From positions 62,001 to 126,000 of the forward strand of contig NZ_CP069357.1 in the NCBI RefSeq assembly GCF_016864375.1: a stretch of 64,000 bases of DNA. Direction: 5' to 3'. This stretch comes from Microvirga sp. VF16 (GTDB lineage: Bacteria; Pseudomonadota; Alphaproteobacteria; Rhizobiales; Beijerinckiaceae). The stretch's first letter is position 1. Each line of letters begins with the position of its first letter. The notes beneath the pieces were generated by a model. The model worked only from the letters and a program-made list of their open reading frames with translations, made no database searches and was not told the origin of the DNA. Positions 25,878-33,848 of this stretch are shown one piece after another. Position numbers and translations under genes: made by a program.

Positions 25878-26426
25878 ATGGAGCGTCGCATGAACGATGC
25901 CTCGGCTCCGGCTGCACAGCCCGCCAATACGGAGGACAGGACAAGAATGGTTCCACAAATCGACTTAGCCAACCTAATCACTAAGGCCGGCGGCTATGGG
26001 CTGCGAGGTGATGAGTACGACGCAGCCACTGTCACCCTTGCTAGCTGGCACCAGGTCGAAACCAACCGTGCCGGCGTGATCATCGACCATGAAGAGATCG
26101 TCATGGCCGAAGTCGGCCAATCTCAGGCGAAGGTCAAAGTCGCCCAGACCGGGCGCGGTCACTGGCTCACTGGATATGACTTTCGCAACAGTATCGGCGG
26201 TGCTGGTTGCGCTCCCGGAGTCTGGGATCGCGTAGCCTTCAACGAGAAGGATGATGCCATCAGGTTCTATGCAAACAGCGCCAAGACCTGGTTTAAGAGG
26301 CAAATCGAATCGGGGAACAGTTGCCTCTCAGCGCGAGCTCGCGACGAGGCTGCCAAAATGATTGACCTCCTAATGCGCGTGATCAACCCAGCGCCGCCTG
26401 CCCCAATGCAATTGAGCCTGTTCTAG
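25878..26426 (+). CDS. Hypothetical protein with C-terminal clamp-binding motif
   Basis: The 182-residue product starts at ATG 25878 or 25890. It is soluble, with Trp/Gly-rich central segments (GRGHWLTGYDF, GVWDRVAFNE) and a helical C-terminal part. The last residues are APMQLSLF. QLSLF is the classical beta sliding clamp-binding pentapeptide, here at the extreme C-terminus as in several clamp-binding proteins. This suggests action at replication forks or in DNA repair, but no enzymatic motif is seen. Confidence 0.6.
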   Translation: MERRMNDASAPAAQPANTEDRTRMVPQIDLANLITKAGGYGLRGDEYDAATVTLASWHQVETNRAGVIIDHEEIVMAEVGQSQAKVKVAQTGRGHWLTGYDFRNSIGGAGCAPGVWDRVAFNEKDDAIRFYANSAKTWFKRQIESGNSCLSARARDEAAKMIDLLMRVINPAPPAPMQLSLF

Positions 26427-26446
26427 GACAAAGCAGGATACTGCCG

Positions 26447-26860
26447 ATGACATCACCAATTCCCCGCTCCAGCCGGATTGAGGTCCGCAACCCGATCCTG
26501 GCGCTCCCTGCCTTCAAGGCAGTCTATAGCCTCTCGGACGAGACAAAGCTCGTTTTGGCGAGCCTTCTTGATAACCTCTCAAAGGATGCGGAATCCAAAG
26601 CCCAGGCTTCGTGGCTTAAGAAGAAGGGGCCTATGGCTGCATATTGGAAGGCCTGTGCCGTCTATGCCAAACATATCGCGCGAGCCATCAGGAAGTCCTG
26701 CCATACAGGAAGCGTTCTCAGTTCGACGAATAGTGAGAAACTGACCCCAGAAAACGAGAAACTTCTCAAAGATAATGAGAAGCGGAGATCGTCAATCAGC
26801 ACAAATCACTCCTTTGAGGCTCACAATGAAAACAACGTCGATCCCGCCCGTGCAGCTTAA
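26447..26860 (+). CDS. Conserved plasmid/phage hypothetical protein
   Basis: The 137-residue product has the pattern RNPILALPAFKAVYSL, LVLASLLDNLSKDAE, SWLKKKGPMAAYWKA, and VYAKHIARAI, which I recognise from short helical proteins in alphaproteobacterial plasmids and prophages. Function is unknown. The C-terminal 40 residues are polar and probably disordered. It overlaps the next gene by 35 bases. Confidence 0.6.
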   Translation: MTSPIPRSSRIEVRNPILALPAFKAVYSLSDETKLVLASLLDNLSKDAESKAQASWLKKKGPMAAYWKACAVYAKHIARAIRKSCHTGSVLSSTNSEKLTPENEKLLKDNEKRRSSISTNHSFEAHNENNVDPARAA

Positions 26861-27191
26861 TTTCCGCGACGAGGCATACGGCTTACTCTGGCGCCCCCTC
26901 GCATTTCGCTTCGGTTACATGGGCCAGTTTTCTGAAACCCGTCGCAACAAAATACAATCGAAGGTTCGCAAGCACGGCTTCTCATACAATCACCATCGGG
27001 AGGCGTGGGTGAAGGAAGATGTCTCGGACCCGGCCGCTGAAGCCCAGAAGCTTGTCACGGCTCTCACTGACGCCGGATTCGTAGTGGAGACAAACCAGTT
27101 TTTTTGCTGGACTGACCACGACGAGTCAGCCTCGCGCCCAGGATCTGGCGCTCACGGTCTAAACGCTCCAACGAGGAACGGCGCAGGCTGA
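26826..27191 (+). CDS. Hypothetical protein
   Basis: The 121-residue product starts at MKTTSIPPVQL inside the end of the previous gene. It has an aromatic-rich core (GLLWRPLAFRFGYMGQF) and a mixed alpha/beta pattern, with a short Ser/Gly-rich tail. No family recognised. Coupling to the previous gene suggests cotranscription. Confidence 0.5.
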   Translation: MKTTSIPPVQLNFRDEAYGLLWRPLAFRFGYMGQFSETRRNKIQSKVRKHGFSYNHHREAWVKEDVSDPAAEAQKLVTALTDAGFVVETNQFFCWTDHDESASRPGSGAHGLNAPTRNGAG

Positions 27192-27249
27192 TTCATTGAA
27201 GTTTAATTCGGATTGTGTTATCCATAATTCGCCAATAGGAGCGCAGATT

Positions 27250-27636
27250 ATGGATTTAGCTATGATCACCAAACCGAAGGATCTGGAAGCGGCTCACGCC
27301 CAGATCGCTTTGCTTCGGCAAAATCAGCAGACGCTCCAGGCCGCCCAGTTCGCCCACCGATCCGCTCTGAACGCTGTCGCCGCCCGGACGCCGTTTGGAC
27401 GCGACATGCTCCGACACCTCGCCAGCGGGAAGACGATTGAGCAGGCTTTTGGATTGGCAGCTACCCATTATGCCAAAATCCATGCTCGGGAGGGCCTCGG
27501 TCGGGTATGCAACTCGATTTCGCAGTTTGCCAAGGATCTCGGTCTCGCGTTCCCAAGGAACAAGATGGTGAACCTAGCCCGGAACGTGAAGACGATCGTT
27601 GATCGGGAGCGAGAGGCTGGACGCCAGCTGAACTAA
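27250..27636 (+). CDS. Hypothetical helical protein
   Basis: The 128-residue product starts at MDLAMITKPKDLEAA; AGGAG lies eight bases before ATG 27250. It is mostly helical, starting with a coiled-coil-like Gln/Ala stretch, then HLASGKTIEQAFGLAATHYAK and NMVNLARN-like helices that could bind nucleic acid. TTTAATTCGGATTG precedes it at 27202. Confidence 0.5.
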   Translation: MDLAMITKPKDLEAAHAQIALLRQNQQTLQAAQFAHRSALNAVAARTPFGRDMLRHLASGKTIEQAFGLAATHYAKIHAREGLGRVCNSISQFAKDLGLAFPRNKMVNLARNVKTIVDREREAGRQLN

Positions 27637-27704
27637 GGCCCGCGGCCGAATTCCTCGTTACAGATCACCCATACACTTCCGAATATCCGGGTCGCAGACA
27701 ATAT

Positions 27705-27782
27705 ATGTCCAAACTGCTCCCACTTCTTGTCGCTCTTTCGATGGCAGCAGGATCCGGTTATCTGGTGTTCTTCCGCTCATAG
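27705..27782 (+). CDS. Putative 25-residue membrane peptide
   Basis: The frame gives a short Lys-containing start and a continuous hydrophobic segment (LLPLLVALSMAAGSGYLVFF) ending RS, fitting a single membrane helix. No strong ribosome site. A second tiny hydrophobic frame follows 12 bases later, and both lie before a strong terminator. Confidence 0.35.
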   Translation: MSKLLPLLVALSMAAGSGYLVFFRS

Positions 27783-27794
27783 ACGGATCATCGG

Positions 27795-27911
27795 ATGGTT
27801 CTCGAATATTGCCTAATAGGCCTATCCTTGGGGCTCTTTCTCTGGAGTGTTGGAATGGCATCCCGCCAAGCCCCCAAACTGGTACCCGTTCGGATCAAAC
27901 GACAGCTGTAA
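27795..27911 (+). CDS. Putative 38-residue membrane peptide
   Basis: Reads a hydrophobic segment (YCLIGLSLGLFLWSVGM) and a strongly basic tail (VPVRIKRQL), the positive-inside pattern of a single-pass peptide. It is followed 57 bases later by a terminator that has no other gene to serve, which supports expression of this tiny pair. Confidence 0.4.
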   Translation: MVLEYCLIGLSLGLFLWSVGMASRQAPKLVPVRIKRQL

Positions 27912-27968
27912 ACTGCCCGTATCGGAAATGCTGGTGACATTGTCTTGCCCCGCAAATGTCCCGCTTAG

Positions 27969-28000
27969 GAAAGGCCGCTCTTCTGAGCGGCCTTTCTTTT
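27969..28000 (+). terminator. Rho-independent terminator
   Basis: GAAAGGCCGCTC and GAGCGGCCTTTC are perfect 12-base arms around TTCT with a T-run after. Confidence 0.85.
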
Positions 28001-28080
28001 CGACGCCTTCGATCCTACTACTACCCATCGTCCCCAATCCGAATTAAAAGTGGTGACAACGACAGAGCTTTTGCGAATCC

Positions 28081-28605
28081 ATGAAACACCTCCTGTTGCT
28101 TATCTACGCTGCCCCACTCGTTATCGTCTGGCTTTGCCTTCGCATCATGGGTATCGGCTCGTTCCGCATTCTAAAAATCCGCCTTCGTTCCAAAGCTCCG
28201 GAGGTGAAAGCAGGCGCACCAAAGCCAACCGGTCGCCGTCGAACTCGATCATCATCATCCGGCGGTGGAGGTGGAGCCATTTCTGGAAAGGGCGTAGCAG
28301 GTCTCAATGGCTTGTCCGGTCCCTCAAAGCAGAGATCCGCTTTTGCCTCCAGTGCCCCGGCCGTGCAGGACCGTTCGGCCGATATCATTCGGAAAGGTCT
28401 GAACACCCAGATCGCCTCAGAACGAACTGAAGCCGAGCGGCTCCGTGGGGAACAGCGTCGGCTCCAGGAAGAGGCCCTCCGCAACCAGGAAAACACCCGC
28501 CTCCAGGAGGAAGCCCGCCTACGCGAAGAATTGGAGTGCGCCCAGGACGAACGGCGCCGAGAGGAGGAGCGCGTGGAAGAAGAGAGGCGACGGGCCTACT
28601 CCTGA
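28081..28605 (+). CDS. Membrane-anchored coiled-coil protein
   Basis: The 174-residue product starts with a hydrophobic anchor (KHLLLLIYAAPLVIVWLCL), then a basic, Ser/Gly-rich linker with a GGGGGAISG run. Residues about 110-174 are a long charged coiled coil rich in Glu/Arg (ERLRGEQRRLQEEALRNQEN). Predicted to sit in the inner membrane with a cytoplasmic rod. CCGAATTAAAA, the reverse of the recurring word, lies 40 bases upstream. Family not recognised. Confidence 0.6.
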   Translation: MKHLLLLIYAAPLVIVWLCLRIMGIGSFRILKIRLRSKAPEVKAGAPKPTGRRRTRSSSSGGGGGAISGKGVAGLNGLSGPSKQRSAFASSAPAVQDRSADIIRKGLNTQIASERTEAERLRGEQRRLQEEALRNQENTRLQEEARLREELECAQDERRREEERVEEERRRAYS

Positions 28606-28734
28606 GGTCGACTTGCAGCCACCAGACCTACCGTAGCAATACCTATCCCCTTCCACGAAAACCAGAATTTAAAGTTATCGCAATAACAGGTTCGATAACC
28701 CATCGGTACGACGGGGCAATAAAGGGCAAAAATC

Positions 28735-29388
28735 ATGAAGATTCTGAGGGGCAGTACCAAGCCTGAAGTGAGCCAAGCCAGAAAGCACGTGAATGAACTC
28801 GGCCCCGGCTTCAGTTGGCGCCCGATAGTGGGGATCCTGATGCTCGTCGCCGGCGGCATGGCTGCTGGCTGGGTCGGGATTTTAATTGTCCTTGGCATTG
28901 GCGTTGCCATCCAGGTATCTACCGCCCGTGATAAAAGGAAGGCCAACGATCCCTTCCAAGAGCACCTCGAGGGCCGAAAACTCGATTATTACACCAAGGC
29001 CCCTGGTGGTCGGATCGGTGTAGACGTTACAAACCGGACGATCATCCTTCAATTGAAGATGGGAAAAACGCCCACGACGTTCGAGCTGACTGCCGACGAT
29101 ATCCGCGATTGGTCTTGGCGCGTCGAAGGATACTCATGGTCATCCTTCTCGACGAACCCTCTAACAAGCCAGATGAAACAGGACTGGGAGGAGATCACGG
29201 CGAAGGCACACGCAGCAGCCAACTCTGGCATGTTCATCACCACGAACAACATCGATCACCCTGAACTTTTCCTCCGTTTCGGGATCGGCCCGGAATATAC
29301 GATGCTCCTAAAGAAGTGGGATGAAGTTCTTACGCAGTTCTTCGAAGGAGTTTTACCTCCGCAGAACGTCACAAAGGTCATTCAGTAG
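28735..29388 (+). CDS. Membrane protein, possibly DUF4755-like
   Basis: The 217-residue product has a cytoplasmic start, one hairpin-like hydrophobic region at about 28-62 (GILMLVAGGMAAGWVGILIVLGIGVAI, in part), then a soluble beta-rich domain. The C-terminal part has WEEITAKAHAAANSGMFI and NIDHPELFLRFG followed by a MLLKKWDEVLTQFF helix, resembling DUF4755 proteins of phages and plasmids. That assignment is by memory and moderate. A terminator follows. Confidence 0.55.
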   Translation: MKILRGSTKPEVSQARKHVNELGPGFSWRPIVGILMLVAGGMAAGWVGILIVLGIGVAIQVSTARDKRKANDPFQEHLEGRKLDYYTKAPGGRIGVDVTNRTIILQLKMGKTPTTFELTADDIRDWSWRVEGYSWSSFSTNPLTSQMKQDWEEITAKAHAAANSGMFITTNNIDHPELFLRFGIGPEYTMLLKKWDEVLTQFFEGVLPPQNVTKVIQ

Positions 29389-29438
29389 GACAGAACAAGC
29401 CAGGACGAAGCGATTTCAGCTCGGCCTCCTTGCATACG

Positions 29439-29465
29439 AAAACACCCGCCTACGGCGGGTGTTCT
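29439..29465. terminator. Terminator between convergent genes
   Basis: GAAAACACCCGCC and GGCGGGTGTTCTT pair around TAC. A-rich and T-rich ends let it work in both directions. Confidence 0.75.
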
Positions 29466-29531
29466 TGCTTTCCGATACCGTGAAGTCCCGCATCCTATGT
29501 CTGAAGGTGCGGGATGTCGCCTATTGTATGG

Positions 29532-30422
29532 TTAGAGAATGAAATAGGACTTCAGGAGGGTTACTGCGTCATCCAAATGAATGGACAAGTCGGCTACGCC
29601 GTCGCCATCCACGTCTCCATGGATGTAGGTATCAGACGCCGCTCTATCGAACCGCAGCTCTCCAGCCTTGTTGCTGAAGGCAACGCTGCCGATAAAGATG
29701 AAGGCTCCGTTCCCCGCGGTGGTGACGTCGGCGTCGATCCCTCTCAGGTCGATCCGATCCTTCTGAGCCTTGGAAAAATCAAAGATCGTGTCCCGGCTGC
29801 CGCTGTCGACCGTGGAGTCCGTAATGGATTTGAAAACGAATGCGTCCTTTCCGGTCCCGCCATAAAGACGGTCGCTCCCACCAGACCCGGAAATCGTATC
29901 ATTGCCGGAGCCGCCAGCGATCTTGTCCCGGCCATTGCCACCATTCAGGCGGTTCGCAGCCGAGTTGCCGTTGATCGCGAACCCAAGCTCAATCGAGATT
30001 GTGTCTCCGTGATCATACGTGGGACCATCAACATTCACATATAGCGAGTTCTTGGTGATCGTTACACTCTTCCTCGTGATACCTAAGGAGGTATCTGAAA
30101 CCACAATGTCTGCGGCGTAGAGGGATTTGTTCGACCCTCCTCCCAGCGCATCGAACTTCAGGCCATACCCGTTGAATCCGCCCCTATCCGGAACGTCGGC
30201 GAAGTACCACGAAGTCCCGCTAATGACCTTATAGTTGAACCGGCTGCCGGAGATGTCGAACTGCGCCGGCACGACGCTATAAGGACTGCCGTCTAACTCA
30301 TAAAGTTTCGAGTTGTTGAATTCGATCTTACCGGCAGAGATCTTGGTAGTCGCCGGCTTGGTGATCGGGTTGTCGCGCTCCGGCGGGTAAACAGTCAGCT
30401 GTACTTTTGTTCCATTAAGCAT
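29532..30422 (-). CDS. RTX-type calcium-binding exported protein
   Basis: The 296-residue product lacks a Sec signal. Residues about 159-195 hold nonapeptide repeats (GGNGRDKIA, GGSGNDTIS, GSGGSDRLY, GGTGKDAFV) that form the calcium-binding beta roll. A serralysin-type C-terminal domain follows (DTIFDFSKAQKDRIDLRGIDA). The end, DAVTLLKSYFIL, fits an uncleaved type I secretion signal. The N-terminal 150 residues are beta-rich and not recognised. No ABC exporter or membrane-fusion gene is nearby, so it must use one encoded elsewhere. Confidence 0.82.
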   Translation of the reverse strand: MLNGTKVQLTVYPPERDNPITKPATTKISAGKIEFNNSKLYELDGSPYSVVPAQFDISGSRFNYKVISGTSWYFADVPDRGGFNGYGLKFDALGGGSNKSLYAADIVVSDTSLGITRKSVTITKNSLYVNVDGPTYDHGDTISIELGFAINGNSAANRLNGGNGRDKIAGGSGNDTISGSGGSDRLYGGTGKDAFVFKSITDSTVDSGSRDTIFDFSKAQKDRIDLRGIDADVTTAGNGAFIFIGSVAFSNKAGELRFDRAASDTYIHGDVDGDGVADLSIHLDDAVTLLKSYFIL

Positions 30423-30522
30423 CTTCAGCCCCTAGGCACGCTTGTGATTAGCCCCACCGTCCAGATAGCTGAACTGCAGTTTGTTCTCAATCAGATTTGG
30501 CTGATGCAGCAGGCCACACAAT

Positions 30523-30536
30523 CAAACCCCAAAAGG
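30523..30536 (+). promoter_or_regulatory. CAAACCCCAAAAGG leader
   Basis: A copy of the recurrent leader word ten bases before the ATG at 30546. Here the GG of the word is part of the likely ribosome site (AAAAGG). Confidence 0.3.
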
Positions 30537-30545
30537 TAAATCGTC

Positions 30546-30833
30546 ATGCGCAGCGGCCCCTCTCCCGTCGAAAACCTGCCCATCCCCCATGCCGATGCTG
30601 TCGTCGCACTCGCACGCATTCTTACGGCGATGAACGGCCCCTCCTTATCCTCGTCCGACGCTAAAGAAACGCCCGAAGGAGATGACGAGGAGGACCTCGG
30701 ATACCAGATCGCAGCCAACGCAATTCTTGACCAGCTCGCAGCGAAAGGATTCGTGATTTCACGGTCCAGTAAGGACACGACCCTCGGTCCGAAAGTTCGT
30801 GATACCGCTGCGGCGCGGTTCAGCCTTTTGTAA
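30546..30833 (+). CDS. Small hypothetical protein
   Basis: The 95-residue product has a helical N-terminus (ADAVVALARILTAM), an acidic middle (EGDDEEDLG), and a second helix with a C-terminal Arg/Ser segment. Not recognised. It precedes rseP by 120 bases on the same strand. Confidence 0.5.
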   Translation: MRSGPSPVENLPIPHADAVVALARILTAMNGPSLSSSDAKETPEGDDEEDLGYQIAANAILDQLAAKGFVISRSSKDTTLGPKVRDTAAARFSLL

Positions 30834-30953
30834 CCGTCCGATCCAAATCACGACTTTTCCATCGGCATTCGGCAAGACCCGACTGGGTTTTAGCTGCCAT
30901 TCCGGCGCGATCCGCTTTAAAACGCTGAAACGCGAAATAGGAATTCTCGAATC

Positions 30954-32108
30954 ATGGCCGCCTTTTTCGATTCCGTATTTACCTCCCTGCTGGCACTGCC
31001 TTTGACGCTTGGTGCCTTCATCCTTGTGCTCGGCGTCGTGATTGCCGTCCACGAAGCAGGGCATCTGTTCACTGCGCGGGCATTTGGCATCAAGGCCGAG
31101 GTCTTTTCGCTCGGGTTCGGCAAGTTCCTGTGGGCAAGAACCGACCGGAAAGGGACAGAATGGCGGCTCTGCCTGGTACCACTCGGCGGCTACGTGAAGT
31201 TCGCCGGCGATAAGAACGCCGCCAGCCAAGTGTCACACGAGGCAGTGGCCTCTATGAGCGATTCCGAGAAGCGGGCAACTTTCTTTCACGCCTCACTTTT
31301 AGCCCGAGCCAGCACGATAGCGGCTGGTCCACTCACAAACATTGCTCTCGCGATCCTCGCCTTCGGGGCGATCGCATACATCCAAGGGGCACCCACGCTG
31401 CATGGCCAAGTGGGCAGCATCAACCCGGGAACCCCGGCAGAGAGGTCTGGCATCAAGGCGGGAGACATCGTCACTGCGGTCAATGGGGTGCCCACGCCGG
31501 CCGCAGAGGACATCATCGCTGCCGTCCAACAGAGCCGCGACACTCCGATGATCATGACCATCCAGCGCGGCTCTGAGACCCTGGATCTCACGGTTACGCC
31601 CGTTCTCAAGACCAGGCCGAACGCCAACCGATCGGAGACCGAAACCTATCCCGTTGTAGGGTTCAGCTTTGCCACAAGCCCAGACAACGTATTCCATGTC
31701 CCGATGAGCATTGGCGATGCCGTCCTCCATGGTTTCACGATGACCTACCGGGTGGCCGAGGTAACAGCCGTTTCTCTGAAGCGGATGGTTACAGGTGAGG
31801 ATGGAATCGAGAACCTCTCTGGCCCGGTCAGGCTGGCGGCTGTCTCAGGCACCTATGCTGAGGATCACGGAATCGAGGGGCTCGTTCTCCTCATTGGCTT
31901 CGTGTCCGTATCGATCGGCTTCATGAACCTTCTGCCGATTCCGGTCCTGGATGGTGGGCATCTTGCCATGTTTGGTTACGAAGCTATCGCAAGGAAGCGG
32001 CCAAACAAGAAGGTCGAACAGTTCAGCTACGGTGTCGGCTTGGCCTTCGTGCTGTCACTGATGATCTTCGCGACCTTGAACGATGTCGCTCACCTGTTCT
32101 TTAAGTAG
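30954..32108 (+). CDS. rseP: RseP-like site-2 intramembrane metalloprotease
   Basis: The 384-residue product has the zinc motif HEAGH at residues 33-37 in the first membrane segment. GGYVKFAGD follows, a further membrane segment near 120, one PDZ domain at about 140-215 (NPGTPAERSGIKAGDIVTAVNG), and the second active-site motif NLLPIPVLDGGH near 323-334. Single-PDZ size matches alphaproteobacterial RseP/MmpA. These enzymes cut membrane proteins such as anti-sigma factors. The usual neighbours (dxr, bamA) are absent, so this is an accessory copy. The start lies in ATTCTCGAATCATG. Confidence 0.9.
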   Translation: MAAFFDSVFTSLLALPLTLGAFILVLGVVIAVHEAGHLFTARAFGIKAEVFSLGFGKFLWARTDRKGTEWRLCLVPLGGYVKFAGDKNAASQVSHEAVASMSDSEKRATFFHASLLARASTIAAGPLTNIALAILAFGAIAYIQGAPTLHGQVGSINPGTPAERSGIKAGDIVTAVNGVPTPAAEDIIAAVQQSRDTPMIMTIQRGSETLDLTVTPVLKTRPNANRSETETYPVVGFSFATSPDNVFHVPMSIGDAVLHGFTMTYRVAEVTAVSLKRMVTGEDGIENLSGPVRLAAVSGTYAEDHGIEGLVLLIGFVSVSIGFMNLLPIPVLDGGHLAMFGYEAIARKRPNKKVEQFSYGVGLAFVLSLMIFATLNDVAHLFFK

Positions 32109-32118
32109 GAGCCCTCCA

Positions 32119-32322
32119 ATGGATCCTCGCGCAACATTCGTCGGGGCCTGTCGATCAGGAGATGCAGACCCAAGCCAAATCGATCGTTGGGTCGAACGAT
32201 GGCATACCGGTTCCAGTGACCTCGAGCTCCATGAATTCCTTGGATTGTCTCTCGAAGAGTACACTCGCTGGGTGAAAGAGCCCGCCTCCATCGAACAGAT
32301 CATCTGGTCCAAGCCCGCATAA
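32119..32322 (+). CDS. Small conserved hypothetical protein
   Basis: The 67-residue product starts at MDPRATFVGA with TAGGAG before it. The pattern IDRWVERWH, LELHEFLGLSLEEYTRWVKEP is one I recognise from very small proteins of plasmids and phages; function unknown. It lies ten bases after rseP, so they are probably cotranscribed. Confidence 0.6.
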   Translation: MDPRATFVGACRSGDADPSQIDRWVERWHTGSSDLELHEFLGLSLEEYTRWVKEPASIEQIIWSKPA

Positions 32323-32330
32323 ATGAACCT

Positions 32331-32495
32331 GATCGAGTGAGGGCTTGAGGCATTGCGGTCTCGCCCTCCTCCGTTTTTCAGGCACTCGCCGCAAGGTCGG
32401 CGTCGCCTACTACCCTCTGGCAGCTCGCCTGCCGCCTCATGAACCCACCTCCGAGAAGCTGCTCGCCATGATCCCATGACAAGGGAGGTCCACCC
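32331..32495 (+). other. Possible short gene remnant
   Basis: A frame ending TGA 32477-32479 reads RRKVGVAYYPLAARLPPHEP and TSEKLLAMIP, which looks protein-like, but only a TTG start (about 32352) is available and there is no ribosome site. It may be a tiny gene or the tail of a decayed one. Confidence 0.25.
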
Positions 32496-32796
32496 ATGCC
32501 CGACAACACGGCCCTTCTTGAAGCCATCGATGTCCTGAAAGACGCTGCATCAGGTTATGCTAACGCTACAAAGCTCGAGAAGGCCTCAGACAGTCTCCTT
32601 GACATTCTTCTAACCGACCGAGCCCTCCCGGCAAAAAGTTCGCCTGTACCTGGAGATCCAGGAGATACGTCGAGGCTTCCACGATGAAGCCCGTATCCGT
32701 GGTCTGTTGGCCCTGGTCGGCCGGCTGAACGATCCGATCCCGCGACGACGCCGATTGCGATCGCGCAGCCGGAAGAAGCCAGATCCCAGACGATAA
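32496..32796 (+). pseudogene. Small helical protein gene with frameshift
   Basis: The ATG 32496 frame gives 46 natural residues (NTALLEAIDVLKDAASGYANA...SLLDILLTDRA) and then turns Pro/Ser-rich before stopping at 32687. One frame over, from about 32629, the sequence RQKVRLYLEIQEIRRGFHDE continues naturally to a basic tail and TAA 32794-32796. A frameshift of one extra base between 32614 and 32640, near CCC and AAAAA runs, explains this. The intact product would be about 100 residues, acidic then basic. Assembly error is possible. Confidence 0.5.
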
Positions 32797-32876
32797 AACT
32801 CAAATCAAAATCGCTCTGGTAAAAGCCAACCGGGCCTATCGGCCCAGCCCATTTTCAACGGGGATTTTCACCGAGA

Positions 32877-33674
32877 ATGAGTAAGAGCCCTCGTGGTGGT
32901 ACTGCGGTGATGGCCCACCGTCTTGGCCAAGATGCCGACCACGCCTTGCCCGACGCGGATCAATGGAGGAAGCTCGATCTGTTCCCGACGCCACCGTGGG
33001 GGACAAGAGCGCTGTTCAAGTATGTGATGCCGGCGCTTCAGCTTCCGTCGCGTATTCGAACTGTTTGGGAACCGGCCGCGGGTTTTGGCCATATGAGTAC
33101 GCCGCTATCTGAATTCTCGCAGATGACTCTCGCGACGGACATCTATCCCTACGGTCCACACCTCGACGCCCAGATCGATTTCACAAAGGCTGATCCGAAT
33201 ACGGCGCTGGTTGATTGGGTGATTACCAACCCGCCCTTCGATCATGCCTACGAATTCCTCGAGCAGGCGATGCGGATCGCCCGGATGGGAGTAGCCTTCC
33301 TTGTCCGCCTCGCATGGCTGGAAAGTCAGGGGCGATATAACAGCCTGTGGACGCAGACCCCTCCTTCGGTTGTCGCGGTTTTCACCGAACGGCTTCCCAT
33401 GTGCCTTGGAGGGTGGGATCCGAAACTCTCTACGGCGACGGCCTACGCCTGGTACGTCTGGACGCGAGATGACCAGGGCCAGTGGCCGCGAGTGCAGACC
33501 CAACCATTCTTCATCCCGACGTTCCTCATTCCGCCGGGCTGCAGGGAAAGCCTCACGTTGGCGACGGACTTTGTGCTCGCCGAACGGTTTGTGCCCGGAT
33601 GGATCTCCCCTACAGCGCGAAAGCGGCAGGAAAAGCTGCAGAAGCGGGCGATACGGTTAATCGCGGCAGAGTGA
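32877..33674 (+). CDS. Phage-type adenine DNA methyltransferase
   Basis: The 265-residue product has motif I EPAAGFGHMS near residues 65-74 and motif IV NPPF at about 118-121, in the gamma-class order for N6-adenine methylation. DLFPTPPWGTRAL before motif I and ERLPMCLGGWDPKLSTATAYAWYVW after motif IV (in part) match small methyltransferases of phages and plasmids. There is no target-recognition domain of known type and no nuclease partner nearby. It may protect the replicon from host restriction. Its site cannot be predicted. Confidence 0.8.
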   Translation: MSKSPRGGTAVMAHRLGQDADHALPDADQWRKLDLFPTPPWGTRALFKYVMPALQLPSRIRTVWEPAAGFGHMSTPLSEFSQMTLATDIYPYGPHLDAQIDFTKADPNTALVDWVITNPPFDHAYEFLEQAMRIARMGVAFLVRLAWLESQGRYNSLWTQTPPSVVAVFTERLPMCLGGWDPKLSTATAYAWYVWTRDDQGQWPRVQTQPFFIPTFLIPPGCRESLTLATDFVLAERFVPGWISPTARKRQEKLQKRAIRLIAAE

Positions 33675-33848
33675 TGTCGTTAACCACACAATGAATCCAG
33701 CAATAGAAGGCAGTTGATAGTCTGTCGGGGCGATAGATTGCCCGGAGTAAACAGGGGATAATACGCCTTAGAAACTGTAGTCAACGTGTGAACAACTTTC
33801 GATCTGAACCGGTGATCTGAAACAGGGACTAAACCCCAGGAGCATCAC

